Origin: Bauldia sp.
GTDB taxonomy: Bacteria; Pseudomonadota; Alphaproteobacteria; Rhizobiales; Kaistiaceae
DNA: 40,728 bases
Direction: 5' to 3'
Assembly (NCBI GenBank): GCA_020849325.1
Contig: JADLGL010000059.1
Coordinates: forward strand, 1 to 40,728
Shown here: positions 32,841 through 40,728 of the stretch, one piece after another
Numbering within the stretch: position 1 is the first letter of the stretch
How the letters are laid out: every line of letters begins with the position of its first letter
The notes under the pieces: model-generated
The model's database searches: none
The model's input: the letters and a program-made list of their open reading frames with translations, nothing else
What the model was told of the DNA's origin: nothing
Position numbers and translations under genes: made by a program

Positions 32841-34016
32841 ATGAAGAGAGGGCAGACGGCCGCAGCCGCGCCCGCCGCCTCGCGGCGGAGCGCGATCCGT
32901 CCGTTCGTCGCCATGGACGTCCTCGCTGCGGCGAACCGGCGCGAGGCGGCGGGCGCGCGCGTCATCCACATGGAAGTCGGCCAGCCGAACGCGCCGACGC
33001 CGCGGACGGTGCTCGCCGCCGCCGCCGCGGCGCTGACCGGCGGCCGCTTCGGCTACACCGAGGCACTCGGCATCCCCGCTCTCCGGAACCGGATCGCCCG
33101 GCACTATGGCGAGGCCTACGGCGTCGAGGTCGATCCGCGGCGGGTGGCGATCACCACGGGCTCATCGGCCGCCTTCAACCTCGCGCTCCTCGCTGCCTTC
33201 GATGCCGGCGACCGCGTCCTCGTCACCGCGCCGGGCTATCCCGCCTATCGCAACATCCTCGGCGCGCTCGACCTCGTCCCGGTCGAAGTCGAGCTGACCT
33301 CGAACTCGCCCGTGGTGACGCCGGAGCGCCTCCGCGAGGTGCATGCCGGGCAGAAGCTCGCCGGTGTCCTCATCGCGAGCCCGGCGAACCCGACGGGAAC
33401 GATGCTGTCGCCCGACGAACTCCGCGCGCTCGTGCGGACCGCGGAAGAACTCGGCATCCGCTACATCTCGGACGAGATCTACCACCGCCTCGTCTATGAC
33501 GGCGTCGAGGCGACGGCGGCGGGCATGTCGCCGCACGTCATCGTCGTGAACTCGTTCTCGAAATACTACTGCATGACCGGCTGGCGGATCGGCTGGATGG
33601 TGCTGCCGGAGGATCTCGTCCGCCCGGTCGAGCGGATCGCGCAGAACCTCTATATCTGCCCGCCCGATATCGCGCAGCAGGCAGCGATAGCCGCTTTCGA
33701 CGCGACGGAGGAGCTCGACGCGGTCCGCGAGAACTATGCGGCGAGCCGGAGACTGCTCCTGCGGCGGCTGCCGGAGATCGGCTTCACCGGGCTCTATCCG
33801 GTCGATGGCGCCTTCTATGTGTACGCCTCGCTCGGCGAACTCGGCGACGATTCCGAGGCGTTCTCGGCGCGGATGCTGGCCGAGGCCGGCGTCGCCGCGA
33901 CGCCGGGCATCGATTTCGATCCGGTCGCCGGCAGGGGCGCGATCAGGTTTTCCTTCGCGGGATCACCGGCCGACATGGCCGAGGCCGCGGAGCGCATGGA
34001 GGCATGGCTGAGATGA
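32841..34016 (+). CDS. PLP-dependent class I/II aminotransferase
   Basis: 391 residues from ATG 32841 (GGCGG-rich ribosome-binding region; longer in-frame starts lack conservation). Fold type I landmarks are [13 protein letters not shown], the [12 protein letters not shown] helix, [16 protein letters not shown] for phosphate binding, [21 protein letters not shown] and the Schiff-base Lys241 in [17 protein letters not shown] conserved Arg for the substrate carboxylate is expected at GAIRFSFAG. It resembles broad-specificity aspartate/aromatic-type aminotransferases of subgroup I-gamma. The donor substrate cannot be told from sequence. It is divergent from the DsbA-like gene across 281 nt and followed by pgi after 43 nt. 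Confidence 0.93.
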   Translation: MKRGQTAAAAPAASRRSAIRPFVAMDVLAAANRREAAGARVIHMEVGQPNAPTPRTVLAAAAAALTGGRFGYTEALGIPALRNRIARHYGEAYGVEVDPRRVAITTGSSAAFNLALLAAFDAGDRVLVTAPGYPAYRNILGALDLVPVEVELTSNSPVVTPERLREVHAGQKLAGVLIASPANPTGTMLSPDELRALVRTAEELGIRYISDEIYHRLVYDGVEATAAGMSPHVIVVNSFSKYYCMTGWRIGWMVLPEDLVRPVERIAQNLYICPPDIAQQAAIAAFDATEELDAVRENYAASRRLLLRRLPEIGFTGLYPVDGAFYVYASLGELGDDSEAFSARMLAEAGVAATPGIDFDPVAGRGAIRFSFAGSPADMAEAAERMEAWLR

Positions 34017-34059
34017 GGGCGTGGGGCGTTCGTTCGCGGCGAGTAGCAGGGGTGACGGC

Positions 34060-35691
<1,632 letters not shown>

Positions 35692-35693
35692 CG

Positions 35694-36374
35694 ATGCGGA
35701 CGCGGTGGCTGCTCCTCGTGGGTGCCGCCGCTCCGATCTTCTACGCGCTGGTGGTCGTCGTCGGCGGCTTCGCCTATCCCGGCTACAGCCATTTCGGCAA
35801 CACGATCAGCGACATGATGGCCCTCGCGGCGCCGCATCGCATCCCGATGGCCATCGGCCTTGCGCTCGGATGCCTGCTCGGTCCGTTCCTCGGCGCCGGC
35901 CTCATCGCGCGCCTCGGCCGGTTCGACCGGCGGTTCGTCCTCACCGGCTGGATGATGATCCTGATCGGGTTCGTCGGGGCGTCGATCTCGTTCTTCCCGG
36001 TCGACGGCCTGCCGGGCGATCGCGCGCCGGCCGAGGTCATCCACCTCGCGCTCACCGGCCTCGTCTTCGCCTTCATCGCCGTCGCGGTAGGCTCGTTCGC
36101 CTTCGCGGCGCGGCGCGAGGCAGGCTTCGGCCGGGTCGCGCGGCGCTCACGGCTCGGCGCGCGCCGGCGCGCGGCCTTCGAGGCGCTCGCTTCCTGGTCG
36201 TTCGTCACGCTCGGCATCATCCTCGCGTCGGGCCTCGCGACGTCGCTGGCCGAGGCCTACGACTTCGAGGCCGTCGGGCTCCTCGAACGGGTGTTCGTGG
36301 GGACGTATCTCGTGTGGCTCCTCGTGGTCGCGGTTGCGCTCCTGCGCCGGCCGGCTGCGAGGGGCGGCGGGTAG
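35694..36374 (+). CDS. DUF998-family membrane protein
   Basis: 226 residues with about six hydrophobic segments. The N-terminus LLLVGAAAPIFYALVVVVGG and the following YPGYSHFGNTISDMMA, SFFPVDG and VIHLALTGLVFAF stretches fit DUF998, a small polytopic family of unknown function. The ATG is 2 nt after the pgi stop, so the genes are coupled. A strongly basic cytoplasmic loop (RRSRLGARRR) lies around 165-178. Confidence 0.85.
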   Translation: MRTRWLLLVGAAAPIFYALVVVVGGFAYPGYSHFGNTISDMMALAAPHRIPMAIGLALGCLLGPFLGAGLIARLGRFDRRFVLTGWMMILIGFVGASISFFPVDGLPGDRAPAEVIHLALTGLVFAFIAVAVGSFAFAARREAGFGRVARRSRLGARRRAAFEALASWSFVTLGIILASGLATSLAEAYDFEAVGLLERVFVGTYLVWLLVVAVALLRRPAARGGG

Positions 36375-36479
36375 ATGCAGGGCGGCGAGTCGACGTCGGA
36401 CGTCGCCTCGAGAAGCCGCGCCGCAAAACCCTCGCCCCGTTCGGGTAGAGGCGAAGCGGCAACGAATCTCCGTGTCGGG

Positions 36480-37250
36480 CTACCGCTTCGGGCCGATGGG
36501 CTGGACGAGGAGGAGGGTCCGGCGGGGTGGTTCCCTGGCTGGCGCGGTTGCGGCAGCGATGGCGGGAGGGGCGGTATCGACGGCCATGACCGCGGTGGCT
36601 TCGGCGGGTGCGACCGGCCCGGCGTCGGCGGCGGGCGGCGGCATCGACGGGACGGGGGTGATCGAGGGCAGCGGCCTCACTGCAGGCAGCGGCGCCGCGG
36701 GAGCCTCCGCGACCGGCCGCGCGGGAAGGGTCGCGGCGAGCGTCGCGAGTTTCGCCTCGATCGCCTCGACCACGCCGGCGAGTTCCGCGAGCTGGAGGAT
36801 GGCCTTCTCCTGCAGTGACGAGGCGCTGTCGAGGTCGCGGCAGTAGAGGTCGAGGGCTTCGGCATACATCGGCGAGCGGCTGGCGTTCTCGCGAAGCTCG
36901 AAGGCGACCTCGTGGATCTTTTCCGCCACGCGGCGGACGGCGGTGATCGCGCCGTCGGCGATCTGCATCGGCCGGAGGTGCGGCGGGTTCGCGTCGGCGG
37001 CGTTGCCGCGCGCTGCGGCGCGCGCCGCGCCGAGGATCGCGCCGATGTCGCGGAGACCGCCATCGAGCTGCGGCGGCGGGGCGGGGGTCGCGGCTTCCAT
37101 CCGGCCGATGGCGGCGAGGATCGTGGCGGTGTCGGCGACGCGATGGCGGGCGGCGTGTTCGGCGAGGAACCAGCGGCCGCGCTCGGTCTCCATCACCGCG
37201 GCCTCGATGGCGGCGTAGTCGTGTTCGGAGGGTGAGGTCGTGCGCGACAT
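36480..37250 (-). CDS. Conserved alphaproteobacterial protein of unknown function
   Basis: 256 residues from ATG 37250. The N-terminus carries ERGRWFLAEHAARHRVADT (motif ERGRWFL at 23-29), a hallmark I recall from a widespread family in rhizobia. The middle is long and helical (about 105-175), with an LQEKAILQLAELAGVVEAIEAKLATL coiled-coil-like stretch that resembles a CheZ-type four-helix-bundle segment; no phosphatase residues can be confirmed. The last 75 residues are Pro/Ala-rich and disordered, ending in TLLLVQPIGPKR. There is no signal peptide, so it is cytoplasmic. It is divergent from the Mla-like operon. Possible role in signalling or chemotaxis is a weak inference. Confidence 0.72.
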   Translation of the reverse strand: MSRTTSPSEHDYAAIEAAVMETERGRWFLAEHAARHRVADTATILAAIGRMEAATPAPPPQLDGGLRDIGAILGAARAAARGNAADANPPHLRPMQIADGAITAVRRVAEKIHEVAFELRENASRSPMYAEALDLYCRDLDSASSLQEKAILQLAELAGVVEAIEAKLATLAATLPARPVAEAPAAPLPAVRPLPSITPVPSMPPPAADAGPVAPAEATAVMAVDTAPPAIAAATAPAREPPRRTLLLVQPIGPKR

Positions 37251-37393
37251 CGGAGGCACCCAAACGGGGGAGCGGCCTCCTCGGCGACGCGAATCCAACC
37301 CGAATTTGCGTTACTTTGTCTGAAATTGGTTGCAGGTCCGTTTAGCGCGGCGGCCGAATCGGTGAGGAACCGCCCCGGAGGAATTGCGCGCGC

Positions 37394-38545
37394 GTGTCGA
37401 TCGACCTCGACCAGAGCGGGACTGCCGCGGACCTGATCCGGAGCGAGGAGCCCGGCGTCGTCCGCTATGCGGCGGTCGGCGACTGGCGGATCGAGAACCT
37501 TGCCCGCCTGCAACGCTCCGTCGACCAGGCCGACGCGTCCGGCGCGCGGCGAGCGATCCTCGACCTCGCGCGGGTCGGGCAGCTCGACACGGCCGGCGCA
37601 TGGCTCCTCAATCGCCTCGGCGGCCGGCTCGGGGCAGGCGACACCGCCCTCGAATGGACGGGCGTCTCCGGCCCGGCGCGCCGGCTCCTCGACGTCATCG
37701 CGGCCGAGGCGGCGCCGGCGGCGTCTCCGGCCCCCCGGGCGCCGCTGCCGCAGCGGCTGCTCGCCGCGATCGGCCGCCCGGTGGCGGGGGCGGGCGCCGA
37801 CTTCGCCGCTTGGACCGGCATCCTCGGCGGCGTCGTCGCCGCGTTCGGGCGCGGGCTGATCAACCCGCGGCGGCTCCGCATCACGTCGATCGTCCATCAC
37901 CTCGAGCGCATGGCGCTCACCGCCGCGCCGATCAACCTCCTGATCGGCTTCGTCATCGGCATCATCATCGCGCAGCAGGGCGCGTTCCAGTTCAAGGAGT
38001 TCATCGGTCCCGACATCATCGTGGTCGACCTCACCGCCTATCTCGCCCTCCGCGAGATCGGCGTCCTCCTCGCCGCGATCATGCTCGCGGGCCGGTCCGG
38101 CAGCGCGATCACGGCCGAGATCGGCTCGATGAAGATGCGCGAGGAGGTCGACGCGCTGAAGGTGATCGGCCTCGATCCGAACGAGATCCTGGTGATGCCG
38201 CGGATCGTGGCGCTCTTCATCGCGCTGCCGCTCCTCACGGTGCTCGTCGACATCGCCGCGCTCGCGGGCGGCGCGCTCCTTCTCAAGCTGTACCTCGACA
38301 TGCCGTTCGAGGTGTTCTTCGACCGGGCGCGCCTCGCCTACATGTCGACGCTCCTCGCCGGCCTCATCAAGGCGCCGTTCATGGCGGTGGCGATCGGCGT
38401 CGTTGCCGTTTCGGAGGGCTTCAAGGTGCGCGGCAGCGCCGAGTCGCTCGGCCGCCACACCACGACGGCGGTGGTCAAGGCGATCTTCATGGTGCTCGCG
38501 ATCGACTGCTTCTTCGCCCTCTTCTTCGCGGCGATCCAGTTTTGA
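37394..38545 (+). CDS. MlaE-family lipid ABC transporter permease with N-terminal STAS domain
   Basis: 383 residues. Residues about 15-110 look like a STAS domain (MlaB-like; IENLARLQRSVDQADA, ILDLARVGQLDTAGAWLLNRL) fused to an MlaE permease (from about 130). The permease carries GIIIAQQGAFQFK, REIGVLLAAIMLAGRSGSAITAEIGSMKMREEVDAL and GFKVRGSAESLGRHTTTAVVKAIFMVLAIDCFF. It is the inner-membrane core of an MCE-type phospholipid transporter. The STAS fusion explains why no separate mlaB is seen. Start GTG 37394, GGAGGAA about 10 nt upstream. The stop overlaps the ATPase start (TTGA). Confidence 0.94.
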   Translation: MSIDLDQSGTAADLIRSEEPGVVRYAAVGDWRIENLARLQRSVDQADASGARRAILDLARVGQLDTAGAWLLNRLGGRLGAGDTALEWTGVSGPARRLLDVIAAEAAPAASPAPRAPLPQRLLAAIGRPVAGAGADFAAWTGILGGVVAAFGRGLINPRRLRITSIVHHLERMALTAAPINLLIGFVIGIIIAQQGAFQFKEFIGPDIIVVDLTAYLALREIGVLLAAIMLAGRSGSAITAEIGSMKMREEVDALKVIGLDPNEILVMPRIVALFIALPLLTVLVDIAALAGGALLLKLYLDMPFEVFFDRARLAYMSTLLAGLIKAPFMAVAIGVVAVSEGFKVRGSAESLGRHTTTAVVKAIFMVLAIDCFFALFFAAIQF

Positions 38546-39321
38546 CCGGCATCGGCACGACGGCGCCCGAGCCGATCCTCACCGTCCGCGGCCTCGATGT
38601 CGCGATCGGCGGGCAGGAGGTGCTGCGCGGGCTCGACCTCGATGTCTACCGGGGCGAGATCCTAGGCGTCGTCGGCGCGTCGGGCGCCGGCAAGTCCGTC
38701 CTCCTCCGCGCGATCCTCGGCCTCGTCCCGCGGCAGGCCGGCACCATCACCCTCGCCGGCGGCGACGGGAGACAGCGGCGTTCGCGGGGCGGCCTCGACC
38801 GGCGGATCGGCGTCCTCTTCCAGCACGGCGCGCTGTTTTCCTCGCTCACGGTCCGCGAGAACATCGAGGTGCCGATGCGCGAGCACCTTCGCCTGTCCCA
38901 GCGGCTGATGGACGAGCTCGCCCTCCTCAAGCTCGACCTCGTCGGCCTCTCCCGCTCGGCGGCAGAAAAGCTGCCTGCAGAGCTCTCAGGCGGTATGATC
39001 AAGCGGGCGAGTCTCGCGCGCGCTCTGGCGCTCGATCCGGAGATCGTCTTCCTCGACGAGCCGACGTCGGGGCTCGATCCGATCGGCGCGTCGGAGTTCG
39101 ACCGGCTGATAGGAACGCTACGCGATGCGCTTGGTTTGACCGTGTTCATGGTGACCCACGATCTCGACAGCCTCAGGACGGTGTGCGACCGCGTCGCCGT
39201 CCTCGGGGACGGCCGCATCCTCGTCGAGGGCTCGCTCGAAGCCGTGACCGCCTTCGACCATCCCTGGGTCCACAGCTATTTCAGCGGCGAGCGGGCGCGC
39301 GCGGCGCTCCGGACGGCCTGA
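38542..39321 (+). CDS. MlaF-like lipid transporter ATP-binding protein
   Basis: 259 residues, starting at TTG 38542 (4-nt overlap with the permease stop; no ATG or GTG is available before the domain). Walker A is GASGAGKS, the Q-loop region is FQHGALFSSLTVREN, the signature is LSGGMIKRASLARAL, Walker B is IVFLDEPTSGLDP and the H-loop is VTHDL. The C-terminus (VHSYFSGERARAA) matches MlaF-type ATPases. It powers lipid transfer through the MlaE permease and the MCE protein encoded next. Confidence 0.95.
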   Translation: MTGIGTTAPEPILTVRGLDVAIGGQEVLRGLDLDVYRGEILGVVGASGAGKSVLLRAILGLVPRQAGTITLAGGDGRQRRSRGGLDRRIGVLFQHGALFSSLTVRENIEVPMREHLRLSQRLMDELALLKLDLVGLSRSAAEKLPAELSGGMIKRASLARALALDPEIVFLDEPTSGLDPIGASEFDRLIGTLRDALGLTVFMVTHDLDSLRTVCDRVAVLGDGRILVEGSLEAVTAFDHPWVHSYFSGERARAALRTA

Positions 39322-40728
39322 TGGAGACCAAGGCCAACCACGTCATCGTCGGCGCCTTCACCCTCCTCGGGCTCCTCCTCGGCATCGGTCTCATCTACTG
39401 GATCAGCTCCGCCGGCGGTGGCGGCGGCGGGATGCGCGAGATCCGCGTCATCATCTCCGGCTCGGCGGCGGGCCTTGAAGGCGGCAGCCGCGTCCTCTTC
39501 AACGGCCTGGCCGTCGGCAATGTCGCGCGCGTCGGCATCTACGCCGACGATCCGAGCAAGGTCGAGGCATTCATCCGCGTCCAGCCCGACACGCCCATCC
39601 GCGCCGACACCAACGCCGCGCTCGTCGCCGACGTCCTCGGCGGCACCGCCTATATCGAGCTCGGCGGCGGGACGCCCGAAGCGCCCTATCTCCTCGCGAC
39701 GGAAGGGGTGCCGACGGTCGAGGCGGGCACCGCCGGCCTCGGCAACATCATCGCCGGCGCGGACACGATCGTCACCGGCGTCGACGATGCGGTGACGCGC
39801 GTCAACACCCTCCTCGAACGGGCGACGCCCGACCTCGAACGGGCGGTCGCGAACGTCACCGTCTTCACCGACGCCCTCGCCGACAATGCCGAGGGCGTCG
39901 AGGCCTTCCTCGCGGCGGTCGCGGACATGGCCGACACGCTGACGGGGCTCGGCGTTCGCCTCGAGACGACGGTGGCGGGCCTCGAGACCGTGCTTGGCGC
40001 GGTGAACGCCGACCAGGTGCGGCAGATCGTGACCGATGCGGGCACGGCGGTCGCCAACATCGCCGGCGCGACCACCGGCATCCAGACGGTGGTGACGAAT
40101 GTCGAGGAGGCGGCGGCAGGGCTCAACACGCTGACGGAGGGGCTCGGGACGGCCCTCGAAACCGTCAACGGCGTGGTGGTCCAGGCCGGCGCGATCGTCG
40201 CCGCGGTCGATCCCGCGGCGGTCGCCGGCGTCGTCGCCGACATCCAGACGATCACCGGGCGCGCCAACACCGCAACCGCCAATCTCGACGCGATCCTCGC
40301 CGGCGCCGAGACCGCCATCACGCAGGTCGCCGATCTCACGACCGGCCTCAACGAGACGCGGACCCGCTTCGACGCGGTGCTCGCCGCGGTCGATCCGGCG
40401 CGGATCGAGACGATCGTCGCCAATGTCGATGCGTTCGGCGCGCAGCTCGCGGGGGCAGGAGAGGCGGTGACGGCGCTCGTGGCGCGCGCCGACGGCATCG
40501 TCGGCCAGGCCGAAACGCTGTTCGCCGCCGTCGATCCGGCTCAGATCACGGCGGCCGTCGATGGCGTGACCGGCTTCGTGACGCGCCTCGACGGGGCGAC
40601 GCTGAACATCGACGTGATGATGGCCGAGGCGCAGGCGGCGATCGGCCAGCTCGGCACGTTCGCGGAGGGGCTCAACGCCACGCGGACGCAGGTGGATACC
40701 CTGATCGCCGCCGTCGATCCCGCGCGGA
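39321..40728 (+). CDS. MlaD/MCE-domain lipid-binding protein with long repetitive C-terminus (3' end beyond window)
   Basis: The start ATG 39321 overlaps the MlaF stop (TGATG). 469 residues are visible and the gene runs off the window. An N-terminal anchor helix (about 8-28) is followed by a Gly run and a MCE domain (about 37-117), with GSAAGLEGGSRVLFNGLAVGNV and the conserved LGGTAYIELGGG. After it comes a long Ala/Val/Thr-rich helical region, far longer than E. coli MlaD (183 residues). It contains a VDPA motif at residues 296, 357, 404 and 465, spaced 61, 47 and 61, so the pattern repeats every 108 residues. By analogy with PqiB and YebT/LetB, the extension may form a periplasm-spanning tube; that is inference. 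Confidence 0.93.
   Translation, partial: METKANHVIVGAFTLLGLLLGIGLIYWISSAGGGGGGMREIRVIISGSAAGLEGGSRVLFNGLAVGNVARVGIYADDPSKVEAFIRVQPDTPIRADTNAALVADVLGGTAYIELGGGTPEAPYLLATEGVPTVEAGTAGLGNIIAGADTIVTGVDDAVTRVNTLLERATPDLERAVANVTVFTDALADNAEGVEAFLAAVADMADTLTGLGVRLETTVAGLETVLGAVNADQVRQIVTDAGTAVANIAGATTGIQTVVTNVEEAAAGLNTLTEGLGTALETVNGVVVQAGAIVAAVDPAAVAGVVADIQTITGRANTATANLDAILAGAETAITQVADLTTGLNETRTRFDAVLAAVDPARIETIVANVDAFGAQLAGAGEAVTALVARADGIVGQAETLFAAVDPAQITAAVDGVTGFVTRLDGATLNIDVMMAEAQAAIGQLGTFAEGLNATRTQVDTLIAAVDPAR
39321..40728 (+). repeat. 108-residue (324-nt) tandem repeat in the MCE gene
   Basis: From residue 296 (base 40206) a 61-residue module A and a 47-residue module B alternate, each opening with VDPA. 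The two complete A modules (296-356 and 404-464) have equal length, and by eye about 24 of 61 positions are identical, strongest in GLN-TRT--D---AAVDPAR. A degenerate earlier start (VNADQ, residue 228) may precede them. The array continues beyond the window. Confidence 0.6.

Overview
This is a GC-rich stretch of chromosome from an alphaproteobacterium, most likely of the order Hyphomicrobiales (Rhizobiales). That placement is inferred from gene content and order (dsbA-like, aroQ, accB, accC, aat and DUF2155 in one block; glnB-glnA; clpS-clpA; an SPOR-domain D,D-carboxypeptidase; a STAS-MlaE fusion) and from two palindromic intergenic repeats of a style seen in rhizobial genomes. Nearly all of it is housekeeping sequence. 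I see no phage, insertion sequence, CRISPR array or defence island. The long open frames antisense to the genes are a by-product of high GC and are not annotated.

Layout. Positions 1-3600 hold a split FecCD/BtuCD-type importer: ATPase (cut by the window edge) and permease on the minus strand, and a divergent binding protein followed by a TVP38/TMEM64 membrane protein on the plus strand. A 15-nt palindrome and a possible 24-codon leader ORF lie between them. Positions 3615-5800 hold a small membrane protein, tRNA-Asn(GTT) with its terminator, an acyl-carrier-like membrane protein and a lipoprotein. valS follows (5975-8683). The nitrogen-control operon glnB-glnA (8898-10723, minus) has a near-consensus sigma-54 promoter at 10797-10812. 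Nnr (NAD(P)HX repair) and panC converge on a 137-nt palindromic repeat. Next come a VWA protein with a membrane J-domain protein, a D,D-carboxypeptidase, clpS-clpA, an ArsR/SdpR-type repressor with a small membrane partner, and a diheme cytochrome c.

Positions 21638-27361 carry two consecutive ABC-2 exporter units (ATPase + permease, then ATPase + two permeases), followed by a HIT hydrolase and a DUF3309 microprotein. Positions 28215-32559 hold DUF2155, aat, accC, accB, aroQ and a DsbA-like thiol oxidoreductase. A class I aminotransferase, pgi and a DUF998 membrane protein lead to the last block. That block is an unknown alphaproteobacterial protein divergent from a lipid-transport (Mla/MCE) operon of STAS-MlaE permease, MlaF ATPase and an unusually long, internally repeated MlaD-like protein that runs off the right edge.

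The points most worth following up are the 108-residue tandem repeat in the MCE protein, the ABC ATPase that has Gln where the switch His should be, the leader ORF plus palindrome of the importer, two genes whose promoters predict leaderless mRNAs, and the repeat that supplies the last codons of nnr. None of these amounts to a clearly new multi-gene system.
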